From NCBI GenBank assembly GCA_016617855.1, contig JAECUM010004998.1, positions 148,798 through 212,797 of the forward strand: a DNA stretch of 64,000 nt, in the 5' to 3' direction. The notes beneath the pieces are model-generated. The model saw only the letters and a list, made by a program, of their open reading frames with translations. It was not told the origin of the DNA and ran no database searches. Of this stretch, positions 49,401 through 63,129 are shown in pieces. A program made the translations under genes and the position numbers. How positions within the stretch are numbered: the first letter of the stretch is position 1; each line of letters opens with the position of its first letter. Source of the stretch: Megalonaias nervosa. Lineage: Eukaryota; Mollusca; Bivalvia; Unionida; Unionidae.

Positions 49401-52400
49401 CCATACATTAAAAAATACAACAACCCTATTTTGTATTTATATTAATGAATAATAATCAATTCAACATCCAGGTAGATTATCAGCAAGTATAACATAATGT
49501 AAACAATTTGGAATAAACTCTTATTTTACTATCAATAAAAGTGAATCATGAAGCATAACAAAAAAATATTTACAGAAATGTTCAGCCTTGGATCAAACTT
49601 TGCATGGCTGAACACTTTATACTATTGCTGAACAAGAGCAATATGAACGGCACATGATACAACCAGTCCATGTTTCATAGTCCCCTATGTAGATAAGTGA
49701 TCTTTTGGAAGAAGAAAAAAAAAACTTGACATTTGACTTTTTGACCCCCAAATCAAAAAGCTTCTTCCCCATCCACAAAGACTGATGTAGAACTAATGTT
49801 CCTCAGAAGAACCAAATTTTATTGTTTCATTTGTAGTGACTTTTGACCTTTTACCCCAAAATCAACAGGCATCTTCCATAACAAAAGTGCAAGCCAACCA
49901 CAAAGTTTGGTCCAGGTATCTGATGTAAAACTAATATTACTGCACAGAAACTATTTTTATTCCTTCAGTCTATAATTAAAGTACAAAAGCTCAAACTTCT
50001 CAGGTCACATGACTTGCATCACACCAGTGCTGACCAATCACAAAAGTGAGCTGTCTGCACTTATAGACATGGCAATATGGACTTTGTTAACAATGGAAAC
50101 TGAGTCAATCCACTACCATTACTGTTGTTCTGTATGTTTATGATGCAGAATGCATGCAGGTAAATATACATTTATGTTAGATTAAACCCATATCAGAAAT
50201 TTTATATACTTGAGTGATATCCCCTAACATAAGTCAGCAAACTGTATCATCCATTGGCTACTAAACATGACTCAAGTAATCATTTATTAAATCAATATTA
50301 CTGACTATTAATACCCTGAAAGCAAACTTTATGCACTTGAAACTATGTAGCCAATATCACTTATCCATTAGACAAAAAGATTTGATCTGTAGAAATATGG
50401 TTTGATTACACTAAGAGACTATTCTGAAACCCATTACTTCCAAATATGCAAGCTACCAATTTAGAGGCTTTGGGGGATTTTTCTGCCATTGTGAAAACAG
50501 GGCGGTGGGGGGGGGGGGGTACCATGTAATTGGAACGTTTCTGCTTAACAAGTTAAAAAAACAACTCTTGAACCAAACAATAATTAAACAGACAAGGGTC
50601 TATTTGAGTAGTTACCTTGGAATAAGGCATTATGCCTAAAGAAGTCCAAAAAGTGAAGATCACATTGACTTGCATTGATTTCACAAATCACCCCTACCTT
50701 TTGTTTCAATACATTGCATGACTGTCTACATCTCCATGGCAGCATCTCTGAGAAGGCAAAGAAGCTCCACAGAAAATGCTATCAATATGGACAGTGTGTG
50801 ACATTTTCACTACAGCCTTCAGCAAATGCTGGAGACAATGATTCCTTCTTCAAGATACAGAAAACTGGTATGCTAAGTAATTGTCATGAGCAAACAGGTC
50901 TTAAGCTTCAAGGTTTAACTGGGAGGCAAGCCCTGACCCCAGCCAATATCCCCACTTACCACAGAGTCCTAGAAGGGGAGAGGGGTGGTTCAAGTGGCCA
51001 AGCCAGTGAAAGAATTCAATAGCTGCAGGCAAGAACTATTGGCTGAAGCATATAAGAGGGGACTGACCAACCCTTCTGCTGTATGGTAAACTCCTGCCCA
51101 CAGGAAAATTTCTGTATTAGCTCCTGAACCATTCAGAATGCAGGTGCAACAGAAGGTCTGGATGAGATGCTGCCGCTGACAGCCTCTCCAGACTAAAGAG
51201 AATATTTATGTCATCAGTGTTGCTAGGCTCAGAACACAAGTATGGGGAAAGGAGGTGGTAAACCTTGTAAATCTCTTCAATGGCCACTCTGAGGCTGAAC
51301 TCTGTATGCTCTATGATCGGGATGGAGTAAGGCAGTTGATCATGGTCATTCCCCCACTCACTGTGAGGTTGTCAAATCAGGCAATGCTTCCACGTCTGCA
51401 ATTAACAAAGACTATGTTCCTGCATGTGGTAAGGTATCTATCTACTTGATATGCCATGAACAGTGGCAAGGCCACTGAAATGGCAGCCAAGCAAGCAAAA
51501 CACAACTTATCTTACCAGTATGAATAGCTGAAAAGGAGGCAGTGATGTGTCCTGGATAGGTTGATGGAGGGTCAGCTTAATGGCAGGCTGGACAGGATAG
51601 CCAATGAAACTGACATATTTATTTTATGGATCCCCAAATGATTCAGGATACAATGGAATAGCTGGTCAACATGTGTCATGGTGAGCCAGTGCAATGGACC
51701 ACTGGTCACGAGTAAAACATTACGGCCAACCAGGCAGCTGGACTGGCTGATCAAACAGACAAGGCAGAGTATAGCATGGAAGAACTGAAATACGGATTGA
51801 AGCTGATGAAAATGAATTTACACTGTTTAAGACAAGTACATATTAACTCATTAAGCCCCAGTGCCACCACTAGGCATGATGAGGTTGTACCATACTTCCA
51901 AGATCTGCAGCATCAAGGTCATTTAAAATACACCAAAGTGTATGGTATTACAGACTGCTGTAGCTCTACAATGATACAAATAATCTCAACTTTCAACTTA
52001 CATTACAAAATACAGCGGGAAACATGTAATTTTTGAGACCCAATTTTTATACATCAAACATTCACTGGTTGTCAACCGGATTTTGTCTTGATTTTAGACC
52101 CTTTGGCCTGAGATCTAAGGCAGACCAGTCTGAACTGCACATGGACAGGCAAACCTATGCCAAAAAAATGTCAGGTCCAATAAGCAAAGAAAAAAAAAGA
52201 AGGAGGAACTCCAATTTTTACCCTTCTGCACATGTGCAAGCAAAATAACAATAAATATGAAGTTTCTAACACAACCAGGCATCTGGCTAAACGAAAATCT
52301 CTTGGAAGCATATGTATTTGGATGTATTCAGAATTAACCTCCAAAATGCATTTCCTAACCCCATTTCAGGCTCCAGGGCTGAATGAGTTATAAAGGTTGA

Positions 52401-54265
52401 AATGATAAGAAATTTCATTTGTTTTCCACTTAAGTGTGGGAATCCTATTAAATTACCTGAAAATTGGTAAGTATATCAAAAACTATCATCACCACAGTAA
52501 TTCTATCATGAGTGCTAGATCACATCTTGACGACAGCACCAGTAAACCTGGATCATAACTTGACAATTGATGTCTCATCATAATCCAGATTATTTTATGC
52601 TGACAATTCAATGTAACCTAGCAATCAAGACTGAATCACAATGGTAATGATATTTATAACAATATAGGTGTACTGCAATGATATAACATCATTATACTAG
52701 TCATTCGCTCTTTGTTTCATCACACTTTCCTAAAGAGAAAAGTAAGAAAATGAATCCAAAATTGCATTTGTGTCTACAAATTCTGACCCTTGGGTATGAT
52801 TTTCCCCATCCTAAACCAGTGTATATGATGCATTCTGTTATTGCTACTTATTATTGCTGATCATCTGGATTAATCCTAATAAACACTTGATGAGTCTATA
52901 ATTCAGACAGAAAGCTTTATTTCTTTGAAGTAAACTCCTTCAATTAAGTGTGACTAATTTGGAGAAAATATTCTACATATGCCATAAAATATGCTTTCAT
53001 GCCTGACAAAATAATTCCTTATGTTGACATTTTTGATAAAAAAGACAGCCAAGGTCTGACTGTTGAGATCATGATCAAAGCACTGATGTAAGATGTGTTA
53101 CCATTTACCCCAAAAGTCAATAAATATAACATGTTTTATCGTTTACCCCAAATGGTCAATTGATGTAAGATGTGTTACCATTTTACCCAAAAAGGTCAAC
53201 TGATGTAAGACAAGTTACCATATACCACAAAGGTCACAAAAGTTATTTGATGTGAGATGTGTTACCATTTACATCAAAGATCAACTGATGTGAAATGAGT
53301 TACCATTTACCCCAAAGGTCACAATGTTGAGCAAGAATGCCAAATAATGACTTTTTCTAACTTCATAATCATTCATCTCCAATCTGGGCAGAATCCATCA
53401 AATAGTTTAGGAAATATAAGCAAATTAAAAATCAATGATTGTGACTTTGACCCAAGATCAAAGGGTTAAGCAAGCATGTTGCAAAATGGGTTGTCTTTGC
53501 TTCATAATGATTCATTCCAAGTATGAACAAAATCCTTCAGTGAGCTTATGAAATAGAAACAAGTGAAAAATCATTATACAAAACTTCAACGCAAATTTTC
53601 CATGAATGCGACCTTGACCCGAAGTCAAAGGAACAAGCAACCATGCTGCAGAATGAGTGGACTTAGCTTCATATGATTCATTCCAAGTATAACTAAATTG
53701 ATTAATGAATTATCAAATAAAAGCAAATGAAAAAGATTTGTCTAAAATGACTGTCATCATGATGCCAAGGCCAAAGGGGAAAGCAAGTATATCACAGAAC
53801 AAATTGTCTTAGTTTCATAATGATTTATGCCAAATTAGATGACACTCTCAAGAGGTTTAGGATATGCATGCTAATAAAATACTTTCACCAAACTGCTAAC
53901 AACAGCATCAGGGTTATTCCATTTAAACATACATGGTACCCAGGGATGGCACTTTCAAAAAAATAAGTGCCAGAATACTCAGAGATTTCATCTGAAAACA
54001 ATACAAAATTCTAAATTGCATCTACGGATGACTGTTCTACACTAAAAGTGCCTTCCCTGGGTCCCATGTATATTTTACTGGAACAGTCCTCAGCAGAATA
54101 GCAACCACAATGTCTCACATTCCACTAACATTGGCTTGAAAAAACACTGGATCAATTTAATTATGTTTTACCTGCTTTTTCAAATGCATCTCCAGCAAGG
54201 TCAGCTGAACATATGTCTGGAATGGTATAGCCCATCTTTTTGGATCCTCATACAGCTTTGCCTTA

Positions 54266-54301
<36 letters not shown>

Positions 54302-56899
54302 CAACAACTGCTAATAACTTTTAAATGCATCACAAAAGGGACCCATTCTATATAAATTGCTTGAGAGGGCCTAAAACATGGAAAATGGGTAATCAGGGGC
54401 ATCGTTTTTTTTTCAAATGAAGACATGAAACACTTGAAATCAATCTCATTCAATATAAAGAAACACAATAAGTCTTGCTGAAATGCTAAAGAACTTTCAC
54501 CCCTACCTGTGTCCATAAAGAAAATTTCTGTTCAAAACTGTATCCCTTAAAATTTTAATTTTCTGGAATTTCATCACCATAATTTAAAATGTGGAATTTT
54601 CACTATAAAATTCATATTAGTTCCACAAAATCCAGAATGGCTGGCATCTTTGTATAGGGAATCTGCATCTCAATACCTGGAACTAGGAATAATAGTAAGA
54701 AGAATACAGCTGCAATAACCAATGTTTTAATAGAGATTACTGTATTCAGAGGCATGGTTTTAAACACAACCCATGCAGGCAGCTGACAATTATTGCTTGG
54801 CACACAAAGTTTCTTTCGTTAGTAAGTCTTCCATTTAGCAGCTGTTTGGTAAAAAAATAAAAATAATCATAGTCTCAAACAACCACTTCTAAATCTCAAT
54901 CTGGCACAACATTTAGTAATCATGTCTACAACAAGATCAGAAATCCTTATCCCTTCCAACATGCACTTATTGCCAGAAGGGCACATTATTTCTGACTGAT
55001 AAAGATTGAAAATATGCAACTAAATCAAGACAGAGCTATTCCAAATGCTCTTACTTCTAAGAGGTCCTGGTCCTAGTTATGTACTGCAATCAACACATTT
55101 GTTGGATCAAACAATCCGAGTCTGATTATATTATGGAGAATTATGAAAAGTTCATGTCAAAAGGTTCTATATCACTGATTGGCGATTCTGCCAAATCTAT
55201 CCCAATTAACATTTTAAAGGGTACTGGAGCTTTTCAGAGTCTTTAATTATCAGGTATGGCTTTGTAAATGTTCCTCTCCACTGTGTCAATCTGTCATCAG
55301 ACTTAGTCTCAGGACCCGTGACAGCAGGAACAGGAGCATTTTTACCCATTGTTATGTATATTTAATTTAATTGTTTGTTTGTTAGTTTTCAATTTTTTTA
55401 TGTCATTACATGTTATTGTAATGTAACATTATTTACTGGACTTGACCTTGTCCAGAACTGAGTTCAGTTCTGCTTGACCTGATTGACTTTTTCTTAAAAT
55501 TTCATTGATGTAAACTACTAATAATCGCTTTATTATCATCTATGGGTATAAGTTCATTCAGCAAATTATTATTCAGGTAAACATGTTGATTTCGGTCAGG
55601 GTTTTGGGGATTCCAAAGCAAATTTTATAGGGTATTATGTTTTAAATAAACAAGGCTCATTAAATCATGTCAGAAAGTTATTTTCCATTAGATAATGGTT
55701 GTTTTAGAAAATGTTAATTTGTGACCTGAGGTAAAACAGAGAACAATATCATCTTGTGACTGTCAGAATTTTACCAGCTGTGCTTTAACATCTGGCACTT
55801 TGAACTGTATTATGTTGTGTCCAGTTTGGGCTGAATTTTACTTTCTTCAAATTATTGATTTCAAGTGTTTATTTTCTCTTGAAATACGGAAGTGCTCTGA
55901 CAAAATTCTTGGATGAAGATATTCATTGGAATTTATACTGGATTCAAACCTGGAATAATATTACTGTGATTCAACAAGAGACTGCTGACACATCAGTACG
56001 ACACAGACCATAACAGACATGTCATTGCCTTCAATTTTAAATGTCTTCGGGACTTGAACTGAGTTTTATTCATGACATTTTATTACTAGGACTGGCGTCT
56101 TTAATTCTTGGATTATTTTTGGATTTAATTTGCAAAACTGTAACTTCCTTTTTTCTCATTTTTTACTTTGTATTCTAGGGAAATAAATTATTTGTTAAAT
56201 TTTATAAAGCTTGTTGTCTTCATTCTTTTCTGTTACTTATTTTATGAGCATGGACTCATAACAGAAAACGGGGGGCTTGTCTTGGATACCAATTTTGCTA
56301 AAATATTTCAGAAAACTTTGTTTTTGAAATTTAAATTCCCCAAGTTTCAGAATTTTTTAAATCCCAAGTATTATTTCACTTTTTAGAAATCTTTAGTGAA
56401 ATGGCAAGCTTTTTACAATGTCATCATAAGTGGAGACTTTTATTTCAAATCCCACCCAGGAGCAGTCAGACTGTTTTAAAAAAGATGAATTGCTTAAGCT
56501 TGCCGGAAAATATGATCTTTCTGAGGCAAAAGCTTCTTTAACGAAGCAAGAAATAAAAAATATTTCGGTCCAATATTTGGTGAAAAAGAATGTTTTGGAT
56601 AGAAGTGCTTTGGTTTTTATCAGTAAGTCTATATCAGACTCTAACATAAAAGTAAAGGAAGTAAAATTAAAAGACAAAATTAGAGTAAAGAAAGCTTGAG
56701 TTTAGAAAGGGGAGATGCAAATGCAATTAGATAAGGAGGAAAGAGAGATGAGAACGCAGTTGCAGTTGGAGAAAAAGGAGAGAGAGAAACAAATGCAGTT
56801 ACAGAAATAAGAGAAACAAATGCAATTAGACAAGGAGGAGAGAGAGAGAAACAAATGCAGTTACAGAAAGAAGAGAAACAAATGCAGTTGCAATTGGAG

Positions 56900-56939
<40 letters not shown>

Positions 56940-59900
56940 TGCAAATGCAAATGCAAAAAGAAAAGGAAGAAAGGGCATATCAATTTAGATTAAGAGAATT
57001 AGAGTGCACCAGTTCTTTCAGCTCCAAATTTCAGTCAATCATTTAAAATGTCTGTTGATGCAAGTGATGTAGGGGTTGGTAGAGTATTGAATCAAAAAGA
57101 TAAAAAATGGTGTCAGTCACTGTATGCTACTTTTCTAAAACATTAAACAAAAAACAGAGAAATTATTCCACAATCAAGAAGGAATGGTTGGCTTTGAGAC
57201 TGGCTATGCTCCACTCTCTAGTGTATATTAGTTCAGTTCCTTCTCTGATTATTGTATTCAGTGATCATATCCCCCTTACTTTCATTGGCAAGATGAAGAA
57301 AAAAAATCAGAGATTATTAATGTGGAGTTTGATGTGTAGAAATATAATACTGACATCAGGCACATCAAAGGAAAGATAATCTAATCTGCACATCAAAGGA
57401 AAGATAAACTAATCTGCACATCAAAGGAAAGATAATCTAATCTGCACATCAAAGGAAAGATAATGTAATTGCAAATGTACTTTCACATGTACAGAAGTAT
57501 TGTATTGCTTCATGTATATTTTGTGTCACTCATTAGACTTCATCTTATGTAATTTTAATCATATGTACATTTCACTAATATTTAAAAGAAAGCTTTATTG
57601 TATAAATCTTTCTTTTTCTTTATAAGGGGAGTGTTATGTATGTTTAATTTGTATTGTCTGTTGGCATTTTTCAGTGATTAGATATTATGTATATCTGTAT
57701 TTTGTACCTGACCTTAGTCCAAAATCAAGTTAATGGTGTACCTGACTAGTGACATTTGTTTTGTAAACTACATAATACACAGCTAATATTGCTATATGAT
57801 AATAGAATAAATATTCAGATCATTATTAATGGAGGTAAACATGCTTATTTGAATCTGAGTATAGGACAGGAGTTTTCCAATTGGAAATTCCTAAACCTCT
57901 TCATAACTTGGAATGTTTTAGACAGGAGACTGACCTAAATCCTGGCTCTATTATTGTGTCTTAGCTTTCGTTATCAATGTTTTTCCTGAAAAATTACTCA
58001 TTCTTGCCTTAACATCTGAAAGATAATCTGTCTTTTTATTGTGTTCAGTTTTTGATTTGGGTGGATTTATTTATCCACATTATTGTTCACTAGAATTACA
58101 AACTGCTCAATAATATTCTTGGACTAAAACATTAATATGGAATCATAATGAATTCAAACATGGACATTTTGGATTAATTATTGTGATAAATCAAAAGACT
58201 GTTAGCACATCACCACATTCCAGGCCATTGGTGCATTAACATGTTCAAAACTACAGGCACATAAACACATTCAATATTGAAATTTATTTGGAACACCACT
58301 GGAATTCAAATGGAACTTCGTACATTTAGACTTGTGATAAAACTTTTAGGACTATTTTGGATTTAATTCACAATACTGTAAGTTCTTTTTAAATTTTCAC
58401 TTTGTATTCTAGGGAAATAAATTATTTGTTGAATCTTACAAAACTTGTTGGTTTTAGCTCTTTTCTGTTAATCAGTTTAAGACCATAGAGTATTGTAAAA
58501 TAAAAAAGAATAAACTGAATATGTTCAATGATACCATTAATGCATTTTTCAACAGCTCTGAAAAAAACCTGATTATATATTCCTGACCAGTTTAACTACA
58601 CACTGCATTATCCTCTGATTATACAATGATGGATCAGTTTTCTTTTTTCTTTTCAGGATGCAAAAAAATGTCTTTACCAGACAATTATGTCCCTGCAAAT
58701 TTTGCCACTTTCTGACTGGTTCTTCGTGAATCTGAAATAAGTAAAATGGACAGCACAGTAAATAACTGCTGCAAGTATCAAACTCTGTAATATATAGGTA
58801 CACATACTCTGATTTTTGCCTAAAACTTTAACTCATTATCAAAACTTCAGAATACATCTGCAAGATTTGTTGATATTCGACTATTAAAAGCAAATATTTA
58901 TGTTTAATAGACATTACAAGGATAAGGTTTTATACATTTGCTGTGATTAATTGTGTTGACAATACCTGTGTTTTTCTCTCTCACTGTCACTCTCTCCTGC
59001 ACACCCCTCCACCAGCATCACATATGAAATTATGGTGTTCATAAGATGAACTAATTATGTCGGGTTTTTTTTGTTGGGTTATTTTGGGTTTTTTTTTTAA
59101 ATATCAATAATTCCTGTGTTTTTAAACAAATTGTACAATTCTTCATTTTCTAATATAATGACAATAATTAGAACAAGTCCATTTTGCAAAACGATTTGGA
59201 TGTATGAAGATAATTCATGCATTCAAGTATAAAAATGGTGGTCAGTTCTTCAGGCATAAAAATGGTGGCCAGTTCTGGGAGCAATATTAATTACTGGGGT
59301 TGTCCCAGTGGATGCTAGATCATGAGCATATCATAGCAAATGCAGTCTAATGTTGATGTTATCTGTCATAACTATGACTTTTTCACATACTATACGGAAT
59401 GTGCTGCATTCCTACCAAGTCTAGCTTTTCCAAATTAATTTTCAGAAAGATTGAATTATTCATGTTATTTGCATATGTGTTATTAATTTTAAAAAATAGT
59501 ACATAATCATAATTATCATGGAAGAATGCTTGTAGTAGATTATTTACTACCAACTACATGCACATCCACTTGTTACTGTGGACAGTAGCAATTATATTAA
59601 CATATGGTTTCATGGACACATCACACTATCCTGATAACTGGACCATAAAGCAGTTCTAAAACTTATACCAATCTTTCACTGCATTTAGACATCATAGAGC
59701 TTTGAAGAACCTTGTTCACTTTCCTAAATCTGAGGTCAAATAAAAACTCAAGTGGTTCCCACCTAGTACCAGTGCTTGAAGCAAACAACGAGGTAGGCAA
59801 AGCTGGAGAGTGATGTGAGGGAGACAACTCCTTATGATGTAAAAATGGGATCATGTTCAATTAATATTTGGGTTATTCTGAACATTTATGGACAGTACTA

Positions 59901-62900
59901 CTTCATTTCACCTGTGTTGTGTGGATGAGGCAAAAGGAGAAAGACAGAAATTTGTTGTATTTACTCAGGAGACATCTGGACAAAATTCAAACAAGATACA
60001 ACAAATCAGAAAGAAACGAAAACTGGCATGAGGCAGTTTGCTTGAAACCAATGCTTTCATCAGAGTTATAGCATAAATACTGAGGTTTCCAACTATAATT
60101 ACAGGATCAAGATTCTTTATTTGGAAATAAATGCCACTGGCCTATAATACAATTATAAACACAAAGAAAAAAATCCATCAACTGACACGCAGATATACAT
60201 ATTGCATTAATACTACCTTCTGTATTTCTTTCTATGCAGTAAATGGTAGATAAATAATGCAACTCTATGAACAACAAAAAGATCTGGTGTCGACATAAAG
60301 CCATGAATTTCTTCGAACAGTGAGTTAATACACTAAGGCCTTTCTAAATACTTTTCTCTATGATCTTAACAAGTTTTACAATTAAAAATGCATGTCCTTC
60401 ATCTTCTACGAGTGACATTACTCTGAAATTAGAGAGGCCCAGGGTGTTGGGCTATCAAATGTTTTGAGCACAAATTGGGAAAACCATCATAATATTTGAT
60501 TGCATTAACAGAATTTTTACTGTTGTAGTTTATATTCTGCTGGAAAATTTACAACTTTACAACCACTACTGTTAATATCCTCATTCACATTCAGCTACAC
60601 AGGGCTCTATGGAGACTTCCAACAGTTTCACAATTTCTGCATCTCTGGTCTGGAATTCTGAATAATTGTGGCATTTATCTCTGCTCATGCCATCTCTGAC
60701 TGTATGCATTCAACTTTGTTTTCAGGTGGATGTCCAGTCTCTGCATTTCATCATAAACTGTAGTGATGTGTATTTGGGGTGTACACAGCATGTGTATTTG
60801 GGGTGTACACAGCATGTGTATTTCATCACAACAGTAGGGATGTGTATGTGTAATGTTCCCCTTGGTAGTTTACAATGTTGAATACAATACTGCAGATGAC
60901 GTTCATGAGATGTGAGGACCTACAAAAAGATTTGTTAGGAACTTAATGAGGTGGAAGGATTTATAAAAGGGGCTCAGGAGCTGAGTACTTATTAACTTAC
61001 CAGTCTTGAAAATGCTGAATGTCATCTATGGGCTCAAAGTTTCTTTCAGGCAAATTAAATAACTTTCTTGTTTTGTGGATGGGCCCAATGAGCAACTCAC
61101 CTGGAATCCAGAAAAGGCCACATCTAGATTTGAGGTATCCAAAGGCATCCAACTTTTGTTTAGCTCTGCTTGAATAAATAATCTAATGATCTCCATATAA
61201 CCCCATCTCCACATCCCTAAAATATGTATTACCTCCACTAAACTTGAAAACTTCTTAAAATATTCAAGAAAGGTTGTTTTTCCACTTGCAATATTACCCT
61301 CCACACAAACCTGAAAGGAAAAAGTTTCACAAAAATACTCTCAAATATGAACACAAAAGAATACACACACACATATGCTGCAAATGTTGATTTGATCAAC
61401 AATCTGTTTTTGAAATTCTTAAAATATAAAAAAATTTAACTGTATCATGAGTTTCATAGGAAGCAAAATTATACTGTTTTTAAGGATATTTTAAATTTTA
61501 AACATTGGCTTTTACCAGTTTTGTCTTTTTCTGGAGCGGATTCTTCTCTATATCCTGGCTAGATATTGTCCAGCAAGTTTAGGTTACCCCCAAAAGACAT
61601 ACAAAATAGAGATAAAAGCAAAAAGGAATAAAATCCTAAAAATACAAAGTTACTTATTTTACATTAAAACAACTATTATGGAAAGCCCAAGAACATCACC
61701 AAGGGACCACTCCCAGAGCAAAAAGGTTACATGTATTAGTTGCCTCTTGTGTGGATGCATAAGGCCTAATTTAAATCACTAAGCTAGCAGAATAATAACA
61801 GTAGATAGATGCAGAATATAATTAATGCAAACTTTAATCATCAGGAACAATCTAACAGAGATGGAAGTTGCAGCTACAATTTCTAACAATAAACTTACAG
61901 TAAAACCATGTCTTATTGAAGATACATGGAGCGCCCGGATAAAGATCTGGTGAGCTGAAAAACAGAGTGCAATATAAAGTTTAAAAAAAGGATAATGCAG
62001 ACAAACTACCAAAATAAACTGTTACCATCATAAATTTAAAATGAACTCCACACCATCAGTAAACTATATCAACATCATGATCTTCAGACACAAATCAAAT
62101 AACAAATCGACTCTGGGGTTAACATGTATATCACCAATTTTTTGCAATCTAAAGCATGCACAAGTGGGCCTGAGATCACTCACCTAACATCTGCCTAAAA
62201 GCCAAATGCAAGGCCAGTTGGCCAATAATCTTACAAGGATGACTTCTGTAAAAAAAATTCTTCTAATTCTGTCTATTGTATGTTTAAAAAAACCAACCAT
62301 TTAAGGTTTCTATAGTATCTTTTTATGCCTCCATTAACATCACACCAAGATCATTTATCAAAGACTGAAAGGCATCTATGCCTGGATGATTCCTGTCCTA
62401 TTTGGACAAATTCTGCAATTTTTTTTTAATGAAGTAGTATAAGTGTTTTGTTGCTTTTAATAATAGCTGCCACATTTGATGGTAGATCTGCATCATTTCT
62501 ATACATGTGTAAGGCCATTAAGCTTGGGACACTTTCTGTCTCATTTAGTCAAATTTTGTGAAGTGGATTTTTAAAAGATTAAACCTAATTTTTTTTATCT
62601 CTAGTAGTACAGTCATATATGAACGTAAATAACACCATTTGTACAAACTGTAAAGCACTTTGAAAAAATTTCAAAGGTCCTGATGCCAGAATGCTGCCTA
62701 TAAAATCACATGCAAATTAGTCAAACAGTATTTGAATTGAAGCTGAGAAAAAAAAATGTGAACAGATGATGGAATAATGGTGGAAAAAGCTATCCTGGCC
62801 CTACAGTGAAAAGGCTATACATTGGACAAATTATTTTGGTAAAAGAAACCGAATACAGACCAATAATAATAATAATACATAGATTACATGAATCTAGTTA

Positions 62901-63080
62901 AATGGGTAGTGATGAAAACATATTTAATGACCCTCTCAAGTCTTAACAATATTAGACAATAACATTTGTATTATTACCACTTCAGTATTAACTAGAGTAG
63001 TAGTATAAATATATTATCATTTAAATTATTATATACCACTGCATTATTACTATTATTATAACTACCTAATACACTAAATA

Positions 63081-63129
<49 letters not shown>

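Larger units (their letters stand above)
55350..58487 (+). mobile_element. Gypsy-type LTR retrotransposon, internally deleted
   Basis: Two LTR-like copies, TGTTATG...CATAACA at 55350-56263 and 57632-58487, flank an internal part of only ~1.37 kb. After the 5' LTR, GGGGGCTTGTCTTGGAT fits a tRNA-Pro primer-binding site with three mismatches. Before the 3' LTR is a purine tract AAGGGGAG. Inside are a gag-like N-terminal frame and a charged Glu/Arg/Gln-rich coiled stretch. These run straight into an RNase H segment. Protease, most of reverse transcriptase and integrase are missing. The LTRs differ visibly, so the insertion is old. It lies antisense to the kinase gene in intron 4. Confidence 0.88.

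Noticed and set aside
54157..54516. 119-codon minus-strand frame taken as one protein
   Set aside because: Only 54172-54261 is the kinase exon; the rest is intron read through, including a poly-Tyr run from the ATA microsatellite.
56168..56386. 72-codon frame at the LTR end
   Set aside because: It crosses the LTR border and primer-binding site, so it is not a separate gene.
61779..62012. 77-codon minus frame as an independent small protein
   Set aside because: Its central part is better explained as a 56-nt exon with good splice sites and correct phase to the P-loop exon.
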